Shown: one piece after another, positions 33,901 to 44,941 of the stretch
Layout of the letters: the number at the start of each line of letters is the position of its first letter
Position numbering within the stretch: the stretch's first letter is position 1
NCBI GenBank assembly: GCA_029204225.1
Contig: CM055111.1
Coordinates: 47,757,470 to 47,821,469 of the forward strand
DNA length: 64,000 nt
Direction of reading: 5' to 3'
From: Diphasiastrum complanatum
Taxonomy: Eukaryota; Streptophyta; Lycopodiopsida; Lycopodiales; Lycopodiaceae
The notes under the pieces: generated by a model
What the model saw: the letters and a program-made list of their open reading frames with translations, nothing else
What the model was told of the DNA's origin: nothing
Databases searched by the model: none
Position numbers and translations under genes: made by a program

Positions 33901-35450
33901 TGAATCTTTGCTACAAATAGTAAAAATATTTTTTTTAATGTTTTGCTAAGATCTCACATTATAAGAGAGATCATATGTCATTGGTTCCCTCACCGGTACC
34001 CCAACGGGTGTTGTCTACCATGGAGTGTGCAGAGATTGCAAAGCATTGGAGTGGAATACACTCATTGACAAAGACATCCACCTCTTTAGAGTGGCATCTT
34101 GACGTACAATGCATTGGCCCTTTTGGATAAAGATGTAATTGTTGTATACACATATGACAATATTAGAATTCAAGCACAATAGTACTTCAACATGACAAAT
34201 GAGATTGAATTTGGAGGCCAATGAAAGGCCAATTTTTTTTTATCTAGTCCACTTTATAAAAAAAAGGTGGTCTTTTCTAAGTCCAATAATAAGTTTGATT
34301 GTATTTTTGGCACAATCAATGGAGTGGCATGTCAAGAATTGATCAACAAATAGACAAGTAATTAGTCGCGAAGAGCAGACAGCCAGACAAAACATAGAAA
34401 AGCATTGCAGTATTGACACAAATCTGAACGTAGAACCCAGCAGGTTTTGTAATCAGATTAAGTATAATGAAATATACAAGCCAATATTGCAGGCGAGCAC
34501 AAAACAATAGCGGACGTGACCGTGTGCTTCTCAAAGCTAATCACAATTTGTAAAGGTTATGAACCTATTACTGACAATCTATCTAAAAGAAAGAATCAAT
34601 GCGCGAAGGCATCTACAATGTCTGTCTCTGAATTACAAATCATGTTTAGTTCTATCTTCTGTTGTTTAAATACTAAGATGGTATTCAATATCTACATAAA
34701 TTTTATAGCTGTGCAGATGAAGAAGGTACAAAAGTGGTTGTGTTGTCTGTGGGAGATCGTGGGTGGTTGTTGTTGTTGTCAATTTGATTGCACAGTGCAT
34801 AGAACGAGCGTGAGGAGGCCGCAACGTCGGGCTTCGCTAAATTTCATGCTGGTGAAAATGCGAAAATTGCAACACTCTGTCCAATGCCTTAGAAAATGAT
34901 TTGCAAGGTACCTTCGCCTTTCTATAAGGGCACCTTCGGCTATTGTAGGGCACCTTCGGCATTTATGTCTTCGCAAAAAATACAAAGGTGAAACTTTGTC
35001 GCATTTTTCGCCTATCTTATTTTACGTGTAAATATGCAAATTGTGGTGACTGCCGCATTTTTCGCCTGTCTTATTTTACATGTAAATATGCAGACTGTGC
35101 GACAACACAAGTAAAAATACAGCAACATGAATGGAAGTAGATTAACATAGGATTTAAGAGAGTAGAGAAGATAAATCCAACAATGCATACATGAAGAAGG
35201 TGGTTCTTCTACATTCTTTTGTGATGAGTCCAAGAAAGTCATTTTTGCATCAAGTGGAGTCACATATTTTCATAAAGAGAGTAGATCAAATGGTTCCATC
35301 ATGAGACTTGGTGAGGGAGGTAAACACAATTCAAGAAGAAGAGAAGTATTTGAAGAGTTCAAAGTAGGGTGTACTTTGAATGATGTCCTTGTGAATGATA
35401 GTGAGAAATAATCATCATCATATTAGTCATTACCTAAAACATTTAATAGA
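33900..35450. other. Intergenic AT-rich DNA
   Basis: No gene is recognised. It contains a near-exact direct repeat, GCATTTTTCGCCTATCTTATTTTA at about 34999 and the same with CTGTC at about 35063, plus two GGGCACCTTCGGC copies near 34925-34955. These are local duplications without coding sense. Confidence 0.5.
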
Positions 35451-35608
35451 AGTTCTTGTTTGAAAAAAGAGAGTACTTCAATCGTCCTTATGTTGAAGGT
35501 ACTGATGATTTTTATCATGGCTTCTAATGTTTTTGAGATTTCTACTTCTTATGATGCAATCATTAAGAGGAAGTCTTATGAAGGAAAGAGCAATGGAAGA
35601 TCCAAGGC

Positions 35609-35974
35609 ATGGATCTCACATCTCTTCATCAACTCAAAGGATTCTATGATTATGAATTAATCACTCATGATCGAGATGGAAAAAGGTTGGTTGGAGAAGA
35701 CTACATGGAGCAAATCGAGAGGCAATTTCTACAAGGCAAGGGAGATCTCATTGGTGAGCTTATTGAGGTTCCTTATGGACTCAAGAAGTCTGGATCTATT
35801 AGGTTTGATACTCATCTTCACCTACTCTACTTCATGTTCGATGAAAAGTTTGGAATCTATCTTTTGCTTTATGATGGTGGCATTGTTTTCACTAACCTTT
35901 GTGGAAATTCAAAATCAGACATTGATGAGATCTTGTTGGATCTAGATCATATGTTTGAGAGAGAAAATTTTTAG
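35609..35974 (+). CDS. Unrecognised 121-codon ORF
   Basis: A compact, protein-like frame (MDLTSLHQLKGFYDYE, then RDGKRLVGEDYMEQIERQF) with mixed hydrophobic and charged residues and an acidic end (SDIDEILLDLDHMFERENF). Coding-like sequence continues about 90 bases past its stop. It lies upstream of a family A LTR at 36280, behind a purine stretch AAAGGAGGG (36267-36275) that might be a PPT, so it may be internal sequence of a copia-related or non-autonomous element. Function unknown. Confidence 0.35.
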   Translation: MDLTSLHQLKGFYDYELITHDRDGKRLVGEDYMEQIERQFLQGKGDLIGELIEVPYGLKKSGSIRFDTHLHLLYFMFDEKFGIYLLLYDGGIVFTNLCGNSKSDIDEILLDLDHMFERENF

Positions 35975-36279
35975 AGGTTCAGGTCTGAAGATATTGATAT
36001 ATTTGATATCTTTGACGATCAAGAGAAAGGTAAGCAAGTGGAAGTGACACTCTTTGTTTTACTCACACGTTTGGAGAATCTTCTTCCGTAGATGATGCTA
36101 TGCAAGTAAATATTGGTATTCATGGTTTTACATAAACTAAAGGATTTGTAAAGGAGATCTTAGTCAATGAATTTGATGGTCAAGTGGAAGATCAAGAATT
36201 TGATCTCAAAGGGCTTCAACAACACAAAAGGGAAAGCGGGAATTCGGAACTAGTCAAGAGCATCAAAGGAGGGTCATTT

Positions 36280-36990
36280 TTAAAGGTGTTTTGGATCCAT
36301 TTTTGTAGAATGTGTCATGGATCTACTATATATAGCTATACACATGTGTGAGGAGAAGCATTCTCTCTCTCTCTCATCTCATTTCATGCTTATACATGAG
36401 TTCTCTTGGGTTCATCTAGCCATTGGTGCACTATATTTGTGATATCTTGCAATTTTGTGTGTAGAATGCTCATTAAATGTTATAATCGGATCCACATGTG
36501 TGAAAAATAGTAGCTTACTATTTTTGTATGGACAGAAACTTCATTTCATGTTTTGATTTATGTTTGATCAAGATCTATTAGAGTTTGCATCTCATTCATA
36601 GAATAGATGTTGGTTTTTCTACATTGGCAAGGTTGGTGATTTGTTGTCTTCTAACCAAAGATCAAAGGGATGATTTTGGATCTTAATGGTCTGAAATTAT
36701 TCACATAGTATCAGAGCTCTTGTGTTTTAGGTTATGAAGTAAGCAATCACATTTATCAAGAATTTGGAGGAGATATCAATGCTAGAGCATTAATGATTAA
36801 CTTCTACCCAAAGATTGAGTTTCTTGCATATGTAGATTGGATCTTTTGTAGATCAAAACTCAAATTAGGTTACAATTCCAATTATACACTTCACATATTG
36901 GATTTGGTCAATTTTTTTTTGAATTAGAAAAGCCTAAGTGGTAGCTACAAGATTGCATATCAACTTTTAAGCAATTGCATGTAGAAATTG
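36280..36990 (+). mobile_element. Copia family A LTR end, primer site and leader
   Basis: Matches the reverse complement of 26362-26667 and 32457-32660. The LTR ends TTATTCACA at 36705, then TAGTATCAGAGCTC (36706-36719) is the initiator-tRNA-Met primer site with one change, followed by leader sequence homologous to 25763-26349 up to about 36990. No gag follows: unrelated DNA starts at about 37000. Confidence 0.65.
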
Positions 36991-37017
36991 AAATATTCGA
37001 TTTTTTGTGATTTTGTC

Positions 37018-37046
37018 TGTTCACAGATTCACTGAATCTGTGAACA
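37018..37046. repeat. Perfect 12-bp stem hairpin
   Basis: TGTTCACAGATT and AATCTGTGAACA flank the loop CACTG. It sits at the point where copia A leader similarity ends, so it could mark an insertion or rearrangement joint. Confidence 0.7.
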
Positions 37047-37193
37047 CGGTTTTAGAATTTCTTTTACTTCTTCTTCGTTCTTCTGTAGTTACGGTTCTTA
37101 TGGTTCTTCTTCTTATTAGAACAGTTACAAAACAACAGTGTTACTTAGATTGCAACATGTATTTCATAGCCTGTCAGTGGGAGTCGCGGTTCC

Positions 37194-38100
37194 GATACTC
37201 AGCTACGTGCATAAACCAGCCATTTAACCAGATATACCTCAAGAGGATCAACGTTCTGGAACGGGGAGCAATCCTACCACTATCTACCAATTCAAAAAAC
37301 AATCAAGAACAAGATTAACTACTGAAACAAGAAAAAACTAGATTCCTTACAGCATTTTAACAGTCTAAGAATCAAGAAACACTCATTTCTTGAAGCTTAG
37401 ATTACTCAAGAACAATCAAGAACTGGACTGTAAGAAAGTATGCAAGATCTACACCACAAACCAGCCTATTTAGTTTACTTGAATGCTGATTTCTACCTTA
37501 TTTCACAAGCAAGAAAATGAATCCTAATCCGTAACTAAGCAAGAGACAAGAAAGCAAGAACCTAGTTAATCCACAGTAGCATGCTCATAGAAACTTCACT
37601 CAAGAACATTGCCATTAACAAGGAGCTTAGCAATCATCAAGAACTCGTGGAGGATCCTCTTTATTTGCTCAAGAGAATTTGATAATACATTCAAAGCTCC
37701 CTCACAAGAGAGGGGGGCCCTTAAATAAGCAAGAAGGCTGCCCATGTAGAGCCCAAGTGGCAATTCCACCAAATTAGAAATTACATGTGGAATTTGCCCT
37801 TTCACTAAAGGTCGCCATCAAAAGGTGGCTCACTCTAACTAATTTAAGGGGGGTCTACATTTATTTACAATGCCTAGGAAATATTGCTACCTCCTACATG
37901 GTCGTTCCTTCTCTGGGATACACCATGTAGGCTCACATAGATATTTTACTGTCATTCTAGCTAGTAATTTCTCGGCTCTCATGCTCGGCTCTCAACTTCT
38001 TCTGCTCTCCTCCTTCTGAGACCTCCTCGGTCATGGGTGAGAGATATTTTGTGTCTTCAACTTGGCTTGACATCTGGGGATTCTCCGAAATCTGCTAACA
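37194..38100 (-). repeat. Gypsy-type LTR (minus strand), interrupted family
   Basis: On the minus strand TAGGGGAGGATAA (38112-38101) looks like a polypurine tract and is followed by TGTTAGCAGA, an LTR start. A promoter-like GCTTATTTAAGGGC lies at about 37730. At 37172-37193 the minus strand reads TCGGAACCGCGACTCCCACTG, loosely like a TGGCGACTCC-type primer site, which sets the approximate far end. No gene is visible. The LTR probably belongs to the gypsy element whose body resumes at 45410. Confidence 0.4.
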
Positions 38101-38125
38101 TTATCCTCCCCTAATCTGTTGCAGG

Positions 38126-38160
38126 CATTAGAGGAGTTCTTAATATCAAAAAGACCCTTT
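38126..38160 (+). repeat. Left terminal inverted repeat
   Basis: 35 bases, beginning CATTAGAGGAGTTCTTAATA. Its reverse complement is at 45375-45409 with a single T/C difference at position 16. Confidence 0.85.
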
Positions 38161-38650
38161 AAGAAATGCCATGTAGGATATACAAAAATATCAAAATAAA
38201 TAAAACAATATTGTTTGTTTGCTTGCCCACACCACTCCCAAGGCCTCCCCAACTCTCAATGATCTAACCACAGTGTCTATAGTCACAGTTAAGAACTGTT
38301 AATAGTTCGCAGTATAACTTGACTAAATTCAAAAATATTCCCTCCATTGGTTACGAAAAGGACAATATTTTCACTGGATCTAGAATATGACCGCCATCCC
38401 CAAATTTGAATCAGAAAAAATTGCAAAATGTTTACATATGCATTCCTTCCACAAGAATGGAAATATGAGCGCCAACTACCTATTGGAATGAAAAAATGAG
38501 CGGCATTTCCAAATTTGAATCAAGCATACAAGCATGGAGATTGGATTGATCGTACATAGTATATAATATAATCAAAGATGAGTATTTTGTTTTGCTTCAT
38601 AGAATCTGGTCATAGTACTTTGATGCAAGTGATTACTCTATTTTTTTTTT

Positions 38651-39642
38651 ATGATGACATTATATCATCTACATGTGGATATCCCTGTTGATTTGGCACC
38701 TTTGCAGAGAAGAGGAGGCAAAGGAGTTCAAATATCTACTGAAGATCGTTCTCGTTACAGGGCAGAAGGAAAGAAAAACGTGGATTTGTGGACAGATGGA
38801 ACATTATATCCACAAGATCCAAGCACTTTGACACATCCCACATTCTCTTCAATAACTCATTTAGTTACATGGATATGCAATGGGCATAGTGGATTACTAG
38901 GATATTGTGAAAGATTGCAAAACCATGGAAAACAACTTTATATGAATAAAGTTCACTTTTTAGAAGGTGAGTTAATTCAGATATCCTCTTATTGTCAGAA
39001 TAGAGATTGTCATCTCCAAAAGACGTTAGAAGAAAATGAACAACTTAAAAAAAATCATGAATCATTATAGAAGATAGCAATCAATATCAAATCAAAAATA
39101 GAGCAAATGCAATCAGTCTTACAGTCTATTCGTATTGAAAACTTGCAATTACTGAAGGATGTGGATTTAGTAAAGAAGAAGGCTGAAAGTAAGAAGCGAA
39201 AGCGACAAAGTTGCAAGGATATTCAAACGCTTTCAAAAGGAGGTTATCGAAATAGAAGGATCTGTGCATTCAAGTAAGCATATTCTAAATTTTGTAAGTT
39301 TTTCAATGACATTTGGATTTTAATTTCAGCTATGGTGATATTCTGCTAACTATCTATTTTTTTTTGCAGATCTGCATTAGTAGCTCCTCGGAATATTAAA
39401 GACAATGCTTCACTAGGAATGTCATTGGGCACAATATTGACTTCAAATCCATTGAGCGTATCATGATGAACAATAGGATTTCAAATGTAAAGTTTAAAAT
39501 AGCAGAGTCTTTGATGGTGGACATTCAAAATATTTTAGATAAGACTATAGTTCAGGGTGCTTGTGATTTTGTAGGTATTAGTAGGGAAGCATATGCAACA
39601 ATATTTAAACTAAAGAAATTATCTGCTAGCGTATGCATCTAA
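38651..39642 (+). pseudogene. Gene A: conserved domain, coiled coil, basic region
   Basis: Exon 1 (38651-39273) starts with the domain shared with 24641 (YHLHV, EGKKNVDLW, GTLYPQDP, GLLGYC; residues about 1-100). A Leu/Glu/Gln/Lys-rich probable coiled coil follows, then a basic segment (KKKAESKKRKRQ) that could be a nuclear signal. A TAG at 39068 interrupts the coil. Intron 39274-39369 is GT-AG. Exon 2 (39370-39642) has one frameshift near 39400-39460 and ends with a helical, possibly DNA-binding stretch (VQGACDFVGISREAYATIF). Family not recognised; a DNA- or chromatin-binding role is inference. Its 3' end overlaps the end of gene B by 24 bp on the opposite strand. Confidence 0.6.
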
Positions 39643-40919
39643 TAGATGTGCATTATCCTTATTTCCACTAAGCTCAATATAAGTGGAATACAATGAATAA
39701 TGGGATCTCCTTAAAGGAACATTCCCATCAGTAAAGCCTAAAATGTTCAAAACATAAGATCTTTTGACAAAAATGATCTTATTTGTCTTAACAAATTTAT
39801 GTCCTCCTAAATAAAATGATAAAGCTTTAACTGCCATTATAAGACTCTCCCCGACTGGGCTCAGCTTGGAATGAGCAATACAGATCTCACTCTTCAAGAA
39901 ATGCCGAAGATAGTGGCCCAGTCCACTGTCCCTCTGGAACAAGGATGCGTGTTGTCTGAAACCACCTCGTCTCACAGAAAAATCATCTATTATGAGAGCA
40001 TTTTGCAATAGGAAATATGTTAGCGAAAATACATTCAGTGATTGAAAACATTCAAATGCAAGGAAGATTAAACACTTACACATTCTTCATCATCAGCAGC
40101 AACCAGATCAGGATGATCAATATAATGACCATGTATTGAAGTGGAATCATCAGTGAAATGCATTAATGATGGACGAAGGAAGCCCATCTGGGATTGAAAT
40201 GCCGTGAATTCTTCATCGGATGGTCTGCCTCACCCATCCTCAGCTATATTTGATAAAGGCTTATTCAGGCATTCTTCACCGGTCATAAGACCCTCCTCAT
40301 CATCAAAATCAATACCAACAACAATGTCATCTGTCTCAAAATCTACAAAGTCGGAGAATTCGGAAATTGTGCCGGATAATAAACATAGAACCTCGTCCTC
40401 ACGATAGTCAAATAATTTACATAAATCAGCAGTAGTAAAATATACATTGTCATTAATATAATATACAAGCAAATTGAAAAGACATTTCGAATCCTCCATA
40501 GATTTGGATTCATCATCAGATGTATTTTGGCCAGTGAAAGAATCCCGGAGAACATCAGTATTTAAATCAATGAAGTCACTTTCTTTATCAGGAGTGTCGA
40601 TAAGAAAGTGACTGATATCCCTAATGGCTGATGAACAGAGGAGGGTGCAAAAGGAGAGTCAGCAACAAGAAACTCATCATCATCTGGGATCTGAACTAAA
40701 AGAAAAAGTACGAAACCACTCTGATATTCAACCAATTGACATTTCTTGTTGCAATACGAACACATAGAACTACTTTTGAAAAGATCAAACAATTTGGTGA
40801 ACATTCTATCCAGTCTATGTCTAAAAGCTGGGAAGAAATGAACAAGATCAGTATAATGCATGTACTGGAGTTGACCTATGGAGGAAATAGGCTTCTAAGT
40901 ATATCCCTGAATCTGACAT
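39619..40919 (-). pseudogene. Gene B: acidic protein, unrecognised
   Basis: Read from a likely ATG at 40919 (MSDSGIYLEAYF). Frames shift near 40885 and 40640 but the sense is continuous: a helical start, a C-S-Y-C-N-K-K-C cluster, a long Asp/Glu-rich region (DFETDDIVVGIDFDDEEG), a TGA at 40230-40232, and then GT-AG intron 39987-40081, which joins in phase. The last exon (39986-39619) is basic and hydrophobic (SVRRGGFRQHASLF, then GHYLRHFL, KALSFYLGGHKF). Genes B and C are divergent from a shared G-box region, and B converges on gene A. The function is unknown and I see no enzyme motif. Confidence 0.55.
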
Positions 40920-41127
40920 AATGTTTATAAAATACGTCAGAATTTGGTTATACAGTCCTGAAAACATGTAGATATGAAATGAGCATGCACAAAAGCGATA
41001 TGTCGCGAATTTCGAGAACGCAAAAGGTAAAAAAATATTCGGTTTTCGTGCCATTTATATTAAATTTTCGCACATGGTCAACGGACTTATGACACATGTC
41101 TACTTTCAATTCGACAACAGGCGCAGG

Positions 41128-41345
41128 CACGTGTGAGATGACACCTGCACATGTGTGAAATGACACCTAGACACGTGTCGCGTGTTCATTCGAGTGCTTA
41201 TAAACACGTGTCGCTCTCACATTCGATCGTACAAATCCCACACGTGTAGTGTGACAGAGTGACACGTGTCGCTCTCGCATTTGTCCGTACAACTCCCACA
41301 CGTGTGACAGGACGTTCTTTCGCACGTGCAAACCCCGATATAAAA
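41128..41345. promoter_or_regulatory. Bidirectional promoter with seven G-boxes
   Basis: CACGTG occurs at 41128, 41172, 41205, 41241, 41263, 41299 and 41323, several as ACACGTGTC, which contains the ACGTGTC ABRE core. A near-match CACATG lies at 41148. A TATA box (TATAAAA, 41339-41345) points toward gene C. A minus-strand AATATAAATG at about 41050-41060 could serve gene B. In plants such boxes bind bHLH/bZIP factors; use by this element is inference. Confidence 0.7.
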
Positions 41346-41656
41346 TCACAAATTTCGATGAATTTTTTTCACTTTTTTCTCGCTTCGCATATCGCATTTG
41401 TGCGCGTCCTTCACGATCAAAATTCCTCCTACTACCTTCCATGCGCACAGGTCTGATACATCTTCCTACGTGTCACCCCATATCGCACTTGTGCGTCTTT
41501 CCTCAAATCTAATCGTTCTCTCTGATATTCGGCTCGCATAGGTCCGATATACCGTACATTCTGTCCGTACATAGTGGTCCTCTGCGAGTCCTTTATCATC
41601 CCTTCCTTGTCATCCTAACCTTCACGCACAAGTCCGCTATCACACAGTTCACGCCC

Positions 41657-43371
41657 ATGGATAGGAGAAAGCAGACAAGGAGAGACTTCTTCTCTCCTGG
41701 CTGATCCTCATCTCCTACGGTTGCCATCACACCCCCTGCTAGACCTAGAACGCGCAACCGCAGCAGGTGGCTCTCTGAGATACGCAAGTATCAGAGGTCA
41801 ACAGCTCTGTTGATCCCAAGAGCTCCATTCTACTGTGCTATCCGAAACATAACAAGAAATGATCTCGGATAGCACGTTAGATTCACACCGAGTGCTCTTC
41901 AGTGCCTTCAGGAGGCTGCTAAAGATTATATTAGCCTTTTTTTTTAGGATTCTTTTTTGCTTGCCATCCATACCAAGAGGGTTACCATAATGCCCAAGGA
42001 TTTTCAGCTTCTGATGAGAATGAGGGATAGGTACTATAGGTTACATGTATCTCAGCCTGCTGCTCCTAGACCAACTCCTGTAGATAGGACTCATCTTCCT
42101 ACAAAGCGTCCTAGGAAGCAGACAGCCCCCAAGCATGCTCCTAAGAAAGTGAAGCCTATCCCAGAATCCATTGTAGATAATGCTGTAAATATAGCTACCT
42201 CTGTTTTGGATACTCCTAATATTGCTGTAGATACTACACTTCCACCTCCTCCTCCTCCTCCCAATTTCTATACATATATAGATTCGCATGATTATCTTAA
42301 ATTTGAGAAAGACATATCGGATGCTATAGATACAATTGGTACTCCTTTTTGTTTTAGACTAGAAGAACTTGATTTTAGTATTGATTTTAGAGTTCTAGAT
42401 TGTCTGGATCTCAAAGACAGATGGGCTTCTATCATTGATCCTGTGATAGATTCCGGACTGACACTCTTGCAATTTGACATTGCAAGAGATTCATCAAACG
42501 AGTTGCTGGTGCTGAGTAACTTTCGGCTCCAGGCCTTCAAGGAGAATAATGACACATTGTCACAGTGTCTGACAAGTGGATTCACACCAGCAACAAAGTA
42601 TCTGGTCATTCCTTATCATACCAAATAAGATATATTAAGTGCTTCTTCTTGTTTTATGCATTAACATTGACATTTTCAATTTAAATAGTTCTCAGAATTG
42701 CCGCTAAAGTACTTTCAATCTTATTTTGCAGTGACCACTGGAGTTTAAACCTGATCTCTATTAAGAGATCTGTAAATAATATTACTAAATGTTCTTGTGT
42801 CAAGATGAATTCGGCGAGAAATACGCATAAGGATGTAGATATATTCATTCCATATCTAAGTAAATATATTCCTACAGACGTTCCCCATTCCGTGGACTGG
42901 CAGATCGTCAGCTTGGAGGTAAACTCTTCTTTCTTAATAGCATTTTGAAATCAGTATTCTAATGAAATATTTTCAATCTAATTCATTCTGTTTCATAATT
43001 GATTTCTTGTGTGCTGAATTATTTTGCAGTCACCCTAGCAAAATGATTCATTCAACTGTGGGTGGTACACATTGTACAATGCCAAGCTGTTTTTTGAGTG
43101 GTTCATCCTTCAACAAGATGTTGATATTTCTAAGGTAATAAATTCTGTTTATTCTTATTTTGGAATCATGATTAGTTTTCTATTCTGGTGATGTTATTGG
43201 CCATTACTAATGCATAAATGTTCTATTTTGCAGTTTACACTTCCAGAGTACACATCAAGCCAGGTGTACAGATTTAGACAAGAAATTATCCTGAGTATAC
43301 TGGCTCGGGCAAGGCTTCAGCCTCCCGTTATTGATGATGGTGCAAAAGATGATGTAGTTGTACTAAATTAA
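41657..43371 (+). pseudogene. Gene C: histone H3 fold fused to Ulp1-like protease
   Basis: Four exons (41657-42624, 42732-42918, 43030-43134, 43234-43371) join in one frame of 465 codons. Residues about 40-125 align with histone H3/CENH3: WLSEIRKYQRSTALLIPRA (helix 1), VRFTPSALQCLQEAAKDY (helix 2) and HTKRVTIMPKDF (loop 2/helix 3). A basic and proline-rich linker follows, then a C48/Ulp1 domain: His325 in D-H-W-S-L, Gln389 and Cys395 in QNDSFNCGW, with His-Cys and Gln-Cys spacing as in Ulp1. The catalytic Asp may be Asn349. Breaks: TGA codon 16, TAG codons 72, 97 and 388, and the first intron starts ATAAGA instead of GTAAGA. The other introns are GT-AG. Inactive copy; family role inferred as chromatin targeting plus SUMO-type proteolysis. 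Confidence 0.8.
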
Positions 43372-43566
43372 AATCAGAAACAATATAGATAGCATAGAAC
43401 CAAAATACATGTATAGACTTCATAGAAAAATATACATTGATATATCAAATGTTGCTCCAGTTTATGAATTTGGGAGCACAAAATACATGTACAGATGCCC
43501 AACTTGGGCTTTCATTTATTGAATGAAAGGGTGTATACACAGATTTTTACCAAAGTTTATTTGAAA

Positions 43567-44941
43567 CTATTGTTCTCCCACAATGGTGATTGTTGTAGGT
43601 AGATCTTTGCAGCACGTTATCAGCTCCTGTCTTTTTCGCATCTATGACATGGCAAATATTAGTGAATGTGTAATTGTAAATGATGACATTTTCTATTATT
43701 TTGTTCTATTTTGAAATGGCAATAAACATAAAGTACTTACGAGTCTTCCGTTGATGATAAATCTGAAATATGTTGGTAGATTGGTTTGTAATAGCATCAG
43801 CTCTGTTCTGATAAAATCAAGCTTTTAGTGCTCTTCCACCTCAACCATAGTCAAATATTCCTCATTGTAGATAATGCTTATCTCCATTCAGTTTGTGTGA
43901 CCATTTAGTTCAAAGTCTTAATCCAGTGGTAGCCATGTACCTTCAATTTTCTTGTATCTCTGGTAGCTAAATGTGAGACTGAGCATTTGCTTTTCGATAT
44001 AATATTGAAAGATCATTGAGTACTTTTTAATCCTGAATTCTATGCCATTATTTGTTTTACTATCCCAGCCTTGATCCATGAGATCTGACAAAGTCTCATC
44101 TGATAAATCCTTGCAAACAAATAAAGTTGGTGTCCTACAAACACTAGCACTCGAGAAAAAATCAACAAATGTATGCAATGAGATAAACCAACTTAGGTGA
44201 ACAATTTTTGAGCTTGTGCTTATCTTCATAGCATTTTTAATATCAATGAGTAGCTTGCATCTCAAGGATTCAGAAACAATGTTGTCAGGAGTAGGCCACT
44301 CATCACTTTGAAAACTAGGCAATGGAATTGCTTCGAGCTTGCCAAAACCTCCATCTGTTTGTGGCGTATATAAAGATTCATAAAAATAGATACCACAATC
44401 TGCAAGTTCCTTTGGACTTCTTCCTCTGTATTGTAGCTTTCCAACATCAGAGTGAATCATGTCTAATATTCCTGCAAGTGATTGTGCGGGCTCCCATTCA
44501 CTTATGCATAATGGATATAAATCCGAAAAAAAAAAAAACAATGTTGAAGCATTTAAATCATAATCTGAAGAGCATCAATAAAGGAAATCACCTATGATTG
44601 CTGTAGAGTGCATATGTTTTGATATACTTACAATTACATTTTTTATGATCATGAGGATTGATATCATGTACTTTGATTTCTGAATGCATATATACATGTT
44701 GCACTAAGACTTCGGATATCGATTAACCTCCCAGGGTAGTCTTAAATCCCAAAATTTTTGCTTTCCAATAAGATTTGTAAGTCATTTTTGCTCTTTTCTT
44801 TTGTCGAAAATTGCCTTTTGATGATGGATGCAGCAATACCCATGAGTTCTTCGTATATTTTGTTGGCTTCTAGTTATCAGCTTCATCTTTCTCATTGTAA
44901 AGAATCACATAATCGATTGTAGATCTGGGTCTCCTCACCAT
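43567..44941 (-). pseudogene. Gene D: multi-exon gene, unrecognised
   Basis: A likely ATG at 44941 (MVRRPRSTIDYVILYN) begins a broken first exon with two stops and a frameshift. It then reads HSEIKVHDINPHDHKKCN up to a GTAAGT donor at 44631. The main exon (44541 or 44523 down to 43918) is open for 207 codons and Trp/Phe/Leu-rich (SEWEPAQSLAGILDMIHSD, KIVHLSWFISLHTFVDFF). Its acceptor appears as CG rather than AG. After a TAA at 43918-43920 coding sense continues to a GT-AG intron (43642-43740) and a last exon ending TAG at 43567. It converges on gene C. No family motif is recognised; it might hold the element's recombination enzyme, but no catalytic triad is evident. Confidence 0.5.

Noticed and set aside
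41657-42080. Ordinary host CENH3 or H3 gene
   Set aside because: The frame continues through a linker into a protease across matched splice sites, and the N-tail is unlike H3.
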